From NCBI RefSeq assembly GCF_030409715.1, contig NZ_JAUFQI010000001.1:573501-637500 (forward strand): DNA of 64,000 nt, in the 5' to 3' direction. Under the pieces are notes generated by a model, which was not told where the DNA came from, did not search any database, and was given only the letters and a program-made list of their open reading frames with translations. Origin of the DNA: Reinekea marina (GTDB lineage Bacteria; Pseudomonadota; Gammaproteobacteria; Pseudomonadales; Natronospirillaceae). A program made the position numbers and the translations under genes. Below, piece after piece: positions 27,159-36,026 of the stretch; the stretch's first letter is position 1, and the number at the start of each line of letters is the position of its first letter.

Positions 27159-28322
27159 ATGTCTGTTATAAAGATGTCCGATTTGGATCTTGCTGGTAAG
27201 CGAGTACTTATTCGCCAAGATCTCAATGTTCCGCTAAACGACGCCGGTGAAGTTACTTCCGATAAGCGCATTACGGCTTCATTACCAACCATTAAAATGG
27301 CGTTGGAGAAAGGCGCGAAGGTAATGATTATGTCGCACCTAGGTCGACCTACCGAAGGCGAATATGAAGAAAAGTACTCGTTAGCGCCAGTTGCGAAGTA
27401 CATGGGTAATTTATTAGGGCAAGACATCCCGTTAGTAAAAGATTGGTTGAACGGTGTCGATAGTGATGCCGATGTGGTTATTCTTGAAAACGTCCGTTTT
27501 AACAAAGGCGAGAAAAAGAACGATGATGCCTTAGCAAAACAAATGGCTGAGCTATGCGATGTGTATGTGATGGATGCATTTGGTACCGCACACAGAGCCC
27601 AAGCCTCAACACACGGCGTTGCTAAATTTGCCCCCGTTGCATGCGCTGGGCCTTTACTAGCAGGCGAGCTCGAAGCATTGGCCAAGGCCATGGATAAACC
27701 CGCACGCCCAATGGTGGCGATTGTTGGTGGCTCAAAGGTTTCAACCAAACTGACGGTTTTAGAGAGCTTATCTAAAGTTTGTGATCAGCTCATCGTTGGT
27801 GGAGGAATTTCTAATACCTTCGTGGCGGCTCGCGGCTACAATGTGGGCAAGTCTTTGTGTGAGACAGATTTAATTCCACAAGCTCAAAAATTGATGTCTG
27901 AGCTGGATATTCCAGAAGCAATCGATGTAAGAACGGCGCAAGAATTTTCAGAAAAAGCTGTAGCGACCATTAAGCGTGTTGACCAGGTAACCGATGATGA
28001 GGAAATTCTCGATTTGGGCCCTGAAACAGAAGCGCGTTATGCCGAAGTGATTAAAAACGCCAAAACCATTTTGTGGAATGGTCCAGCGGGTGTATTTGAG
28101 TTTGATAACTTTGACAAAGGCACTAGAGCTATTGCCGAAGCGATTGCAGCCAGCGATGCGTTTTCGGTTGTCGGTGGCGGAGATTGTATTGCGGCCATTC
28201 AGAAATTTGATATGGAAGACCAATTCTCTTACATCTCAACAGGCGGTGGAGCATTTTTAGAGTTTGTTGAAGGTAAGAAACTACCCGCAGTAGAAATACT
28301 TGAGCAGCGCGCTGCGCAATAA
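27159..28322 (+). CDS. pgk: Phosphoglycerate kinase
   Basis: A 387-residue glycolytic enzyme that transfers phosphate from 1,3-bisphosphoglycerate to ADP. The start at 27159 ([26 protein letters not shown]) matches the E. coli start and length; an in-frame ATG 24 codons upstream is not supported. Visible motifs are [50 protein letters not shown] and the C-terminal GGGDCIAA and [14 protein letters not shown]. It precedes fba in an operon, with a hairpin in the 62-base gap. Confidence 0.97.
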   Translation: MSVIKMSDLDLAGKRVLIRQDLNVPLNDAGEVTSDKRITASLPTIKMALEKGAKVMIMSHLGRPTEGEYEEKYSLAPVAKYMGNLLGQDIPLVKDWLNGVDSDADVVILENVRFNKGEKKNDDALAKQMAELCDVYVMDAFGTAHRAQASTHGVAKFAPVACAGPLLAGELEALAKAMDKPARPMVAIVGGSKVSTKLTVLESLSKVCDQLIVGGGISNTFVAARGYNVGKSLCETDLIPQAQKLMSELDIPEAIDVRTAQEFSEKAVATIKRVDQVTDDEEILDLGPETEARYAEVIKNAKTILWNGPAGVFEFDNFDKGTRAIAEAIAASDAFSVVGGGDCIAAIQKFDMEDQFSYISTGGGAFLEFVEGKKLPAVEILEQRAAQ

Positions 28323-28333
28323 AATTCTTAAAT

Positions 28334-28356
28334 GAAGGTGAGATTCGATCACCTTC
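28334..28356 (+). other. Intercistronic hairpin pgk-fba
   Basis: GAAGGTGA (28334-28341) and TCACCTTC (28349-28356) form an 8-bp stem with a 7-base loop. No T run follows, so it is more likely a processing or stability element than a terminator. Confidence 0.65.
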
Positions 28357-28384
28357 AAAACCCAGAAAATAAAAAGGGCATATT

Positions 28385-29461
28385 ATGACAAAGATTCTAG
28401 ACGTAGTTAAACCAGGAGTTGTTTCTGGCGATGACTTACAAAAAATATTCGAAATCGCTAAGAAAGAAAAATTTGCACTGCCAGCGGTAAACGTTGTGAA
28501 TTCTGATTCTGTGAACGCGGTAATCGAAGCTGCAGCTAAAGTTAACTCGCCTGTTATCGTTCAGTTCTCTAACGGCGGTGCTGGTTTTTATGCTGGTAAA
28601 GGGCTTAAGTTAAGCGGTCAAGAAGCGCAGATTAAAGGTGCTGTAGCCGGTGCGAAATATGTTCATGCTGCGGCAGAAATGTATGGCATTCCGGTTATTT
28701 TACATACAGACCACGCGGCTAAGAAATTATTGCCTTGGATCGATGGGTTGTTAGATGCGGGTGAGCAACACTTTGCTGAAACCGGTAAACCATTATTCTC
28801 TTCTCATATGTTAGATCTTTCTGAAGAGCCAATCGAAGAAAACCTAGAAATCTGTGCAGAGTACTTAAAGCGCATGGATAAAATGGGTATGACCATTGAG
28901 ATTGAATTGGGCATCACCGGCGGCGAAGAAGATGGTGTAGATAACAGCGATGTTGATACCGCTGACCTATACACCAAGCCAGAAGAAGTGGCCTATGCTT
29001 ACGAACAGCTCATTGCCGTTTCGCCTCGTTTCACCATAGCGGCCTCCTTCGGTAACGTACACGGTGTTTATAAGCCAGGCAATGTTAAATTAACGCCTTC
29101 TATCTTGGATGAGTCGCAAAAATACTGCTCTGCTAAATTTGGTTTGCCAGACAATGCATTGAACTTTGTATTCCACGGCGGTTCTGGTTCTACAGCTGAA
29201 GAAATTAAAGAGTCTATTAGCTACGGTGTTATCAAGATGAACATCGATACCGATACTCAGTGGGCAACTTGGAATGGCGTGCGTGAGTACGAAGCCAAGA
29301 ACCACGATTACCTACAAGGGCAGATCGGCAACCCTGAAGGTGAAGACTCTCCAAACAAGAAATACTATGATCCACGTGTTTGGTTGCGCGCAGGTCAGGT
29401 AGGTATGGTAGAGCGCCTAGAGCAAGCGTTTAGAGAGCTAAATGCTATAGACCGAAACTAG
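28385..29461 (+). CDS. fbaA: Fructose-bisphosphate aldolase class II
   Basis: A 358-residue zinc-dependent aldolase that splits or makes fructose-1,6-bisphosphate; E. coli FbaA has 359. Zinc-binding and catalytic features are ILHTDHAAKKLLPW (D and H), SHMLDLSEE, the EIELGITGGEEDGVDN loop, ASFGNVHGVYKPGN (His), and FHGGSGSTAEE with INMNIDTDTQWA-like KMNIDTDTQWAT. It is co-transcribed after pgk. A clear terminator follows 12 bases after the stop. Confidence 0.98.
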   Translation: MTKILDVVKPGVVSGDDLQKIFEIAKKEKFALPAVNVVNSDSVNAVIEAAAKVNSPVIVQFSNGGAGFYAGKGLKLSGQEAQIKGAVAGAKYVHAAAEMYGIPVILHTDHAAKKLLPWIDGLLDAGEQHFAETGKPLFSSHMLDLSEEPIEENLEICAEYLKRMDKMGMTIEIELGITGGEEDGVDNSDVDTADLYTKPEEVAYAYEQLIAVSPRFTIAASFGNVHGVYKPGNVKLTPSILDESQKYCSAKFGLPDNALNFVFHGGSGSTAEEIKESISYGVIKMNIDTDTQWATWNGVREYEAKNHDYLQGQIGNPEGEDSPNKKYYDPRVWLRAGQVGMVERLEQAFRELNAIDRN

Positions 29462-29472
29462 TCTGTACCGTT

Positions 29473-29502
29473 AAAAAAAACCGAGCTATGCTCGGTTTTT
29501 TT
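29473..29502 (+). terminator. Rho-independent terminator after fba
   Basis: A-run, CCGAGC, TAT, GCTCGG and a T run: a canonical hairpin with a 3-base loop ending the pgk-fba operon. Confidence 0.95.
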
Positions 29503-29660
29503 ATGCCCGAAATACAGAGCGGTTTTACTGAATTAAATCTGAGTAAACGGCTCTAAATGGATGGATTGGTTCAGTTTCATCATTAAAAGCTTTCTCTAGT
29601 ATTAAAGCCTGCAAACAAAATGATAAAGTGGCTTATATAAAAATAAAAAGGTCTGTAAGA

Positions 29661-31016
29661 ATGAAAAAGTGGTTTGTTAGATTATCAGTCAGTATCTCGC
29701 TTTTAATAGCGATACTATTAGCCGTTGCATACTGGGGGTTAGGCTATTCGCCGGTGTATTTAGTGAATGCGCCTTCCGTTGCCACGGGCATCGGCGCTAA
29801 ACTCGCGTGCTCGGCAAAATACGTCTCAGGGTTTGACGAGAAAAAAATCGCCGCCGACATCAAAGTGTACTCGCCAATTTTATCGCTACTGAATTACGAA
29901 TATAACCAAGACAATAGGCTTGTAGTGGCCGCCTTAGGGCCGTTTGCGCGCAGCGCTTCTTATCATGAGGGTGTTGGTTGTTATTTAGATTACAACAAAC
30001 ATGATCCTAGAAAATCGATCGCATTTGATCCTATCATTGCTCCGCAAGCAGCATGGCCAAAAGGCAATGTGGTTTTTACGATTGATCCAGACATTCAATC
30101 AAAGCTCGACAGATTACTCGAAAAAGACAATCAAGCTGAGCACGATACGCGTGCATTACTGGTCGTAAAAGATGGAAAAGTCATTGCTGAATCTTATGCG
30201 GCGGGTATCGACGAAAATACGCCTCTGTTGGGTTGGTCGATGACCAAAAGCATTAATGCATTGTTGATCGGACAGCTCGAAATGAATGGGATGTTGAACG
30301 TTGAAGATAACCAGTTGTTTCCAAGTTGGACCGATGAGCGCAAAGACATTCAGTTAAAGCACCTATTAACGATGACCGATGGCTTAGCCTATGAAGAGGA
30401 ATACGACCCGGGTCAAATAGCTACCAAAATGTTATTCCAATCGGAAGATACCGCAGGCTTTTTGGAACAAGTAAAAACAAGACATAAGCCTGGAACGCAT
30501 TACCAATATTCTTCTGGCTCTGCGAACTTACTTTCAGCGCTGGTGCATGAAAAATTGCCAGGTAATAATGCTCAAGATTTTAATACGTTAGTCGATCAAT
30601 TTTTTAGACCACTGCGAATGTCGTCAGTCACCTTTGAAACCGATGCACAAGGGTTGGTAATGGGCAGCTCTTACCTATTCGCCAGTGCCCGCGATTGGGC
30701 AAAAGTAGGTTTGCTGATGCTGAATAAAGGCAAGTTAAACGGGCAACGCCTTGTCACCGAGCAATGGGTTGCGCAATCGTTATTACCTAACTCTTCAGCC
30801 AATAAAGCCTCTTATGGATACCAGTGGTGGCTGAATAAAGGCGATGCCACTAAACGTTGGCCAAGCCTTGCCGAAAACGTTTACGCCGCAATGGGAAACC
30901 GCGAACAAAGGGTGATGGTGATTCCAGATGAGAACCTTGTCATTGTGCGTTTAGGCTGGTCGAAAAGTGACTACACCGATGATGAGAACTTCTCTGAAAT
31001 TGTGAGTTGGTTTTAG
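29661..31016 (+). CDS. Serine hydrolase of the beta-lactamase/DD-peptidase fold
   Basis: A 451-residue protein with an N-terminal membrane anchor or uncleaved signal (MKKWFVRLSVSISLLIAILLAV). The serine-acylation motif SxxK is SMTK in LLGWSMTKSINALL, and the second motif is in HYQYSSGSANLL (Tyr). These fit the class C beta-lactamase-like hydrolases, whose substrates range from peptides to esters and amide oligomers; no specific resistance can be claimed. ATG at 29661 is preferred over the in-frame GTG at 29628, giving a clean anchor. It is a single-gene unit with a downstream terminator. Confidence 0.85.
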   Translation: MKKWFVRLSVSISLLIAILLAVAYWGLGYSPVYLVNAPSVATGIGAKLACSAKYVSGFDEKKIAADIKVYSPILSLLNYEYNQDNRLVVAALGPFARSASYHEGVGCYLDYNKHDPRKSIAFDPIIAPQAAWPKGNVVFTIDPDIQSKLDRLLEKDNQAEHDTRALLVVKDGKVIAESYAAGIDENTPLLGWSMTKSINALLIGQLEMNGMLNVEDNQLFPSWTDERKDIQLKHLLTMTDGLAYEEEYDPGQIATKMLFQSEDTAGFLEQVKTRHKPGTHYQYSSGSANLLSALVHEKLPGNNAQDFNTLVDQFFRPLRMSSVTFETDAQGLVMGSSYLFASARDWAKVGLLMLNKGKLNGQRLVTEQWVAQSLLPNSSANKASYGYQWWLNKGDATKRWPSLAENVYAAMGNREQRVMVIPDENLVIVRLGWSKSDYTDDENFSEIVSWF

Positions 31017-31099
31017 CGTTGTCGAATAACCTTACATAAAAGTTTGAGTTGCGTAAGAGTGTGTCGAATATCTTTACACTGATAGCTTTACTTTGTGAC

Positions 31100-31126
31100 A
31101 ACCCCCACACTTTACGGGGGTTTTGA
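31100..31126 (+). terminator. Probable terminator after the serine hydrolase
   Basis: AACCCCC / GGGGGTT, a 7-bp stem with a 9-base loop and a short T run. It sits just upstream of the sigma-54-like promoter of the PEP-CTERM gene. Confidence 0.75.
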
Positions 31127-31128
31127 GG

Positions 31129-31145
31129 TTGGCATGATTATTGAT
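31129..31145 (+). promoter_or_regulatory. Sigma-54-like promoter of the PEP-CTERM gene
   Basis: TTGGCATGATTATTGAT fits the -24/-12 pattern TTGGCAC(G)-N4-TTGC, with full TTGGCA, correct spacing and TTG, but A instead of C at the last core base. A start about 12 bases downstream would give a leader of around 34 bases. PEP-CTERM genes are known in several bacteria to be under RpoN with PrsR-type activators. Confidence 0.55.
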
Positions 31146-31190
31146 ATAGAAACCTATGCAAAACTCACTGAACATTATTAAGGTTTAAAG

Positions 31191-31988
31191 ATGAACAGCA
31201 AATGGATTAAAGGATTAGTTGCGGCCAGCACGCTAGGATTAGCGTTACAAGCAAACGCCGGCATGTTTGGAACGGATGTAACCATTAGTGATAAGAACCA
31301 TTCTGGAACTAATTGGTGGAGTGATCGAGAAGACCAGGAAGTTGAGCCTGGCATGGTTGCTAATCAAGTTTGGGATTTAGAGGGTACCTTTGTAGATGGT
31401 AACGTTTTAACTTTAGTTGGCGGTTACGATTTCGTTAACGGCGAAGGTGAAGGCAATGGCCATTTCGATTCTGGTGATTTGTTTTTGTCTACTGGTACAC
31501 CATTGTACGGCGATATTCACCGCGGTGGTTCTAACGGTAACCTTTCAGAGAAAAACAAATACGGCTATAACTACGTACTAGACTTGGATTTCACAACAGG
31601 CTCTTTCGATATTCTTGCTATCGATGAAGATACTGATGTTTTGGGTGCTTGGTACCAGCAAAACGAAGGCTCTAGCCCTTGGCGATATGAAGATGGCGGC
31701 AAGAAAGTAGGTTCAGGCTCTTTGTCTGTGCAGTCGGGCTTGACTGACCGTGAAACTGGCTTCGCAGGTGGTGATCACTACGCTATGAGCCTAGATTTAA
31801 CCGAACTTTATGCGCAATTAGGTGAATCGACTACTTTCTACAGCCATTTCACTATGGGTTGTGGTAACGATAACCTAATGGGTAATTGGACAGTAGTACC
31901 AGAGCCAGCAACCTTTGCTTTATTCGGCATGGGCGTTTTCGGCTTGTTAATCGCTCGTCGTAAAGGTGGCTCTGCTGCCGTCGCTTAA
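31191..31988 (+). CDS. PEP-CTERM sorting-domain protein
   Basis: A 265-residue exported protein. It has a signal peptide (MNSKWIKGLVAASTLGLALQANA) and a C-terminal sorting signal: VPEPATFALFGMGVFGLL followed by ARRK. That signal is read by an exosortase (EpsH/XrtA type), which is not in this window. The body is rich in G, D, W and aromatic residues, looks all-beta and has a single late cysteine. PEP-CTERM proteins are thought to be surface or matrix proteins linked to exopolysaccharide. A sigma-54-like promoter lies upstream and a strong terminator downstream. Confidence 0.9.
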   Translation: MNSKWIKGLVAASTLGLALQANAGMFGTDVTISDKNHSGTNWWSDREDQEVEPGMVANQVWDLEGTFVDGNVLTLVGGYDFVNGEGEGNGHFDSGDLFLSTGTPLYGDIHRGGSNGNLSEKNKYGYNYVLDLDFTTGSFDILAIDEDTDVLGAWYQQNEGSSPWRYEDGGKKVGSGSLSVQSGLTDRETGFAGGDHYAMSLDLTELYAQLGESTTFYSHFTMGCGNDNLMGNWTVVPEPATFALFGMGVFGLLIARRKGGSAAVA

Positions 31989-32012
31989 ATCTTCTCAAGA
32001 AGGTTCGCGTAT

Positions 32013-32040
32013 AAAAAAACCGGCTTAGGCCGGTTTTTTT
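32013..32040. terminator. Bidirectional terminator after the PEP-CTERM gene
   Basis: A-run, CCGGC, TTAG, GCCGG and T-run, between the converging PEP-CTERM gene and the small exported protein gene. Confidence 0.93.
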
Positions 32041-32056
32041 ATGGTTAAACTATTTA

Positions 32057-32653
32057 CTAAAGAGATCCAAACTGAAAGCTGATATGAACACCAGGCTTCG
32101 ACAGATCGGCTGCAGATAAGCCAGTGATATCTGGGTCTGTGGTTAAACGGTAGCTAGCTCCTATACCCACTTCCATAAAGTCTGTTACGTTAATCTCTAT
32201 TTGAGAGGTCAGTTCAGTGACTAAAAAGCTGCCTAGCTCTTCTGGATTATTTGCATTACGTGAATCGATGACCGAAGCACCACCCGCACCGAGCATTAAA
32301 AACGTATCCACATGAATTAACGCTTCAGGGTTATAGGTGTAACCAACCATCAAGCCGCCATAGCCCATCTCTAGCTGAGTATTTACACCCCAGCTGATTT
32401 CATTGACTAAGCCGTAACCGCCGCCGCCAATCATTATAGAGTGCTTTCCAGTGGTAAAGGTTGCTCCACCCATGCCCCCTAACTCGAATGTTTCAGTGTT
32501 TTTGATTTGACTGGCCTTAAAAACTGGCCCGCCGAAACCACCGATTCGAGCGTTTTCAACATCTATTAGCGTATCCTTTGCCATTGCGGCACCACTGAGG
32601 GCAACAGTGAGTGTTAACACACTTAGCCCTAGTGATTTATTAATAAAAGTCAT
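32057..32653 (-). CDS. Hypothetical exported beta-barrel-like protein
   Basis: A 198-residue protein with the start set at 32653 (MTFINKSLGLSVLTLTVALSGAAMAKD), which has GGAG upstream and gives a clean signal peptide cleaved after AMA. The mature part is glycine-rich with alternating hydrophobic residues (SIMIGGGGYGLVNEI; LEMGYGGLMVGYTY; FMEVGIGASYRL) and ends VHISFQFGSL. That pattern suggests a small outer-membrane beta-barrel, and the ending is compatible with BAM recognition. I do not recognise the family. Confidence 0.72.
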   Translation of the reverse strand: MTFINKSLGLSVLTLTVALSGAAMAKDTLIDVENARIGGFGGPVFKASQIKNTETFELGGMGGATFTTGKHSIMIGGGGYGLVNEISWGVNTQLEMGYGGLMVGYTYNPEALIHVDTFLMLGAGGASVIDSRNANNPEELGSFLVTELTSQIEINVTDFMEVGIGASYRLTTDPDITGLSAADLSKPGVHISFQFGSL

Positions 32654-32819
32654 GGCTGAGCTCCTTAGCATGAGTAAACGTAGCGCATTGTATTCCGTTC
32701 TAAATGAATGAAGGCTGAACATTGAACCTTGATTTGTTCTTTAGCTTAACGGATAACGCTTATCTTTATAGTGTCAGAGGTCATTTCGCTTTTAAATGGC
32801 AGCCGTGATTGTATGAATA

Positions 32820-33059
32820 TTATGAGTTTTCTAAATCATTTAATTGTTGTTGCAATTGATCAAGTTGTGCACGCGTATTTTCTAGAATGCGTTGCTGCAC
32901 TTCGAACTCTTCGCGGCTTACAACATCGAGCTTGGTCACCTGCTGTTGGATCAAGGCTTTAATATTTTCCTGGATGTCCTGTTTTACCTGCTTACCTTGG
33001 CTTAATGCTTCATTGATTTGCTGGACCAGTTGTTCAATTGCGTCGTTCGGTAATTTCAT
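32820..33059 (-). CDS. ubiK: Ubiquinone biosynthesis accessory factor UbiK
   Basis: A 79-residue coiled-coil protein (BMFP family, formerly YqiC). It promotes assembly or membrane association of the soluble Ubi complex with UbiJ in coenzyme Q synthesis. The start MKLPNDAIEQL at 33059 aligns with E. coli UbiK (MIDPKKIEQI) and has GGGG upstream; an in-frame ATG four codons earlier is less likely. The central VTKLDVVSREEFEVQQRIL is the family core and the rest is heptad-like. Confidence 0.92.
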   Translation of the reverse strand: MKLPNDAIEQLVQQINEALSQGKQVKQDIQENIKALIQQQVTKLDVVSREEFEVQQRILENTRAQLDQLQQQLNDLENS

Positions 33060-33143
33060 GGAATGCCCCATTTATTGTGTCTAAAAAGTGAATGCGCCAA
33101 AACAGGTCATGCTAATTAATCACCCTGTATTACGACGTGTTTT

Positions 33144-33160
33144 TGCATTGTTTTGGTGCG
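33144..33160. promoter_or_regulatory. Candidate NtrC-binding site upstream of glnK
   Basis: TGCATTGTTTTGGTGCG resembles the NtrC consensus TGCACCA-N3-TGGTGCA in both outer half-sites (TGCA and TGGTGC). It lies about 60 bases upstream of the -24 element, a normal enhancer position. Confidence 0.55.
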
Positions 33161-33221
33161 CACTAGTTTACCTTATATTTCAAATCGGCTGTAAGTTATT
33201 GATATTAAAGGCTTGTGTGAG

Positions 33222-33238
33222 TTGGCATGCTGTTCGCT
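33222..33238 (+). promoter_or_regulatory. Sigma-54 promoter of glnK-amtB
   Basis: TTGGCATGCTGTTCGCT fits the -24/-12 pattern with GG-N10-GC spacing exactly (GG 33224-33225, GC 33236-33237). Transcription would start near 33249, leaving a leader of about 145 bases with a strong hairpin. Nitrogen control of glnK-amtB by NtrC and RpoN is well established in related bacteria. Confidence 0.8.
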
Positions 33239-33306
33239 ATAGAGACAGTATGCAAACCTTCGCAGTGTTCTGCAATCGTGCTTTGCAATGTAACCAGTAT
33301 ATTCCT

Positions 33307-33344
33307 GGAGCGACTAGGTGAACAAGGTCTCCCCTAGTCGCTCC
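33307..33344 (+). other. Strong hairpin in the glnK leader
   Basis: GGAGCGACTAGG (33307-33318) and CCTAGTCGCTCC (33333-33344) are perfectly complementary over 12 bases with a 14-base loop. No T run follows. It lies in the predicted 5' leader, 50 bases upstream of the glnK start, and may affect stability or translation; it could also end an upstream read-through. Confidence 0.7.
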
Positions 33345-33354
33345 GATAAAATAA

Positions 33355-33732
<378 letters not shown>

Positions 33733-33762
33733 GAAATCAAATAAGAATCCTGGAGAGTCATT

Positions 33763-34977
33763 ATGAATGAAGTTTTTGAATTACAGTATGCATTGGACAC
33801 TTTTTACTTTTTAGTGTGTGGTGCACTGGTTATGTGGATGGCAGCGGGCTTCTCTATGTTAGAAGCTGGCTTGGTAAGATCAAAAAATACCACGGAAATT
33901 TTGACGAAAAACGTCGCACTTTTCGCAATCTCATGTTTTATGTATTTAGTATGCGGTTACGCAATTATGTATCCGGAGCTCGGAAATACATTCTTGTCGG
34001 GCATTACCGGTAATGGCGTAGAAGGCGGTGATACCTATGCTCCTTCGGCTGATTTCTTTTTCCAAGTAGTGTTCGTTGCAACCGCAATGTCAATTGTATC
34101 GGGTGCTGTAGCCGAGCGAATGAAGCTCTGGGCGTTCTTGGCCTTTGCCGTAGTGATGACTGGCTTCATTTACCCAATGGAAGGTAACTGGACTTGGGGT
34201 GGTGAAGCTGTCTTTGGGCTTTATGAACTAAACTTCACCGACTTTGCAGGGTCAGGCATTGTGCACATGGCGGGTGCCGCAGCCGCGCTTGCAGGCGTTC
34301 TTTTATTAGGGCCTCGTAAGGGCAAATATGGCGCTAATGGTGAAGTGAATGCTATACCAGGTGCCAACTTACCCATGGCTACTTTAGGTACATTTATTCT
34401 TTGGATGGGTTGGTTTGGCTTTAACGGCGGATCTGTGTTGCAAACCTCTACGGTTGATACCGCAAACTCTGTAGCTGTTGTGTTCTTAAACACCAATGCT
34501 GCTGCAGCCGGTGGTGCGATTGCCGCATTGATTTTAGCTCGAGTCTTGTTTAAGAAAGCGGATTTAACCATGGTGTTAAACGGTGCATTAGCGGGTTTAG
34601 TGACCATAACGGCAAGTCCTGATTCTCCAACACCTATATTAGCGACTTTATTTGGTGCGATGGGTGGTGTGCTTGTAGTGTTCAGCATTCTGACTTTAGA
34701 CAAATTTAAGATTGATGACCCAGTTGGTGCCATTTCAGTACACGGTGTATGTGGCCTGCTGGGGTTAATGTTAGTACCACTGACTACCGACGCGACTTTC
34801 CTTGGTCAATTAGGTGGCGCGTTAACTATTTTCGTATGGGTCTTCACGGCGTCGCTCATTGTGTGGGCTATTTTGAAAGCTACCATGGGTATTCGAGTTA
34901 CCGAAGAAGAAGAATACGAAGGGGTCGATATAGCTGAGTGTGGTATGGAAGCATACCCTGAATTTAACAAAAGTTAA
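33763..34977 (+). CDS. amtB: Ammonium transporter AmtB
   Basis: A 404-residue inner-membrane ammonium channel with about eleven helices. Family features include LDTFYFLVCGALVMWMAAGF, MLEAGLVRSKNTTEILTKN, DFAGSGIVHMAGAAAALAG (first pore His) and VGAISVHGVCGLLG (second pore His). The N-terminus starts directly with the first membrane helix, without the cleavable signal of E. coli AmtB. The C-terminal tail (EEYEGVDIAECGMEAYPEF) is the conserved PII-contact region. It forms an operon with glnK and is followed by a terminator. Confidence 0.96.
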   Translation: MNEVFELQYALDTFYFLVCGALVMWMAAGFSMLEAGLVRSKNTTEILTKNVALFAISCFMYLVCGYAIMYPELGNTFLSGITGNGVEGGDTYAPSADFFFQVVFVATAMSIVSGAVAERMKLWAFLAFAVVMTGFIYPMEGNWTWGGEAVFGLYELNFTDFAGSGIVHMAGAAAALAGVLLLGPRKGKYGANGEVNAIPGANLPMATLGTFILWMGWFGFNGGSVLQTSTVDTANSVAVVFLNTNAAAAGGAIAALILARVLFKKADLTMVLNGALAGLVTITASPDSPTPILATLFGAMGGVLVVFSILTLDKFKIDDPVGAISVHGVCGLLGLMLVPLTTDATFLGQLGGALTIFVWVFTASLIVWAILKATMGIRVTEEEEYEGVDIAECGMEAYPEFNKS

Positions 34978-35011
34978 TTTCAAAACTTATAACTATAAAA
35001 GCACAACCCCT

Positions 35012-35035
35012 GGGTGCCATTCGGCACCCTTTTTT
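35012..35035 (+). terminator. Rho-independent terminator after amtB
   Basis: GGGTGCC / GGCACCC with a 4-base loop and six T residues. Confidence 0.93.
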
Positions 35036-35189
35036 GTGTTCGTATGTTTAACATCCCCTTCAATTGAGCGGCTAAAATAGACTAAAGTGAAGGGATTGAT
35101 AAACGGTTGCTGAACATAAAAAGGTCCATCCATTGACGAGCAGAAGATTGCCTGACACTCTAATTGCGTTATCGAATAGGATCGTAAAG

Positions 35190-36026
35190 ATGAAACATGT
35201 ACTTACCCTAATTATGGGCGTTCTTTTATCGAGCTGCGCAAACTTGAGTTTAAACGATGTGTATCGTGCGCCAACGTTTGAATATCAACAGACTCAAATT
35301 ACGTCATTAGATTGGTCTTCGCTCAAGGGCACTACGGTGATTAAAATTCGCAATTCAAACCCGTACAGCCTTCCAGTTACCGACATTGACATAGAAATAT
35401 GGCTTGAGGGACAACCTTGGTTAACGTTAGACCATAAGTCCTTACAAACAATTCCTGCTTCTAGTTCGATAGATTTAGCGTTAGATTGGGGTTTTGTTTA
35501 TCAAGAAATACTGTCTCAAGCCAACAGTGCTTATACCCGAGGCGAGGCGGATTTTAGTGTGCGCATAAAGCCTACTCTGAATGTGCCGCTGCTGGGCCCG
35601 CAGTCGCTCAGTTGGCAAGAAAGCTTCACCCTGCCGGTGCCGAAGCTTCCAAAAGTGTCCTTAAACCGTTGGCAAATTGATAGTTTCTCATTCACAAGCA
35701 TTGACATGTCTTTTGGGTTTAAAATTGAAAACCCTAATGTTTTTTCGTTATCAGGCGATGACTTAGGCTTAACTTTATTAAGAGAAGGGCGCGCATTAAC
35801 GAATATTGGTGCTCCTAGCCTGAACTTAAATGCAAAAGAAGATACCAACTTTACCAGCACCGTTTCGCTTTCTCTGTTAGATGTTGGTAAAACCGTGTTT
35901 GATGGATTAAAAGAAAAGCGTTGGCCTGATGGGCTCGACATAGAATGGCGTGGAAAACTATTTAGTAAAGACTTGGGAATGGACCTACCAAGCATTCAAT
36001 CGCTAAACGTAGGTGGGTTAGATTAA
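35190..36026 (+). CDS. LEA14-like (WHy domain) lipoprotein
   Basis: A 278-residue lipoprotein. The start at 35190 gives a clear signal MKHVLTLIMGVLLSSC with lipobox LSSC (Cys16); the longer reading frame from 35133 would bury it. The mature part has two repeats of the LEA14/WHy type: VIKIRNSNPYSLPVTDIDIEI with LEGQPW, and FGFKIENPNVFSLSGDDLGL with LLREG. Such domains occur in periplasmic proteins of unclear role, sometimes tied to stress. The stop TAA overlaps the ATG of the next gene by one base, so the two are probably translated together. Confidence 0.82.
   Translation: MKHVLTLIMGVLLSSCANLSLNDVYRAPTFEYQQTQITSLDWSSLKGTTVIKIRNSNPYSLPVTDIDIEIWLEGQPWLTLDHKSLQTIPASSSIDLALDWGFVYQEILSQANSAYTRGEADFSVRIKPTLNVPLLGPQSLSWQESFTLPVPKLPKVSLNRWQIDSFSFTSIDMSFGFKIENPNVFSLSGDDLGLTLLREGRALTNIGAPSLNLNAKEDTNFTSTVSLSLLDVGKTVFDGLKEKRWPDGLDIEWRGKLFSKDLGMDLPSIQSLNVGGLD

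Noticed and set aside
29661..31016. Calling the serine hydrolase an antibiotic-resistance beta-lactamase
   Set aside because: SxxK and Tyr motifs only show the fold; the sequence does not resemble a known resistance enzyme.
33088..33321. Open frame of 77 codons upstream of glnK
   Set aside because: It covers the NtrC site and the sigma-54 promoter, has no ribosome site and no family-like sequence.
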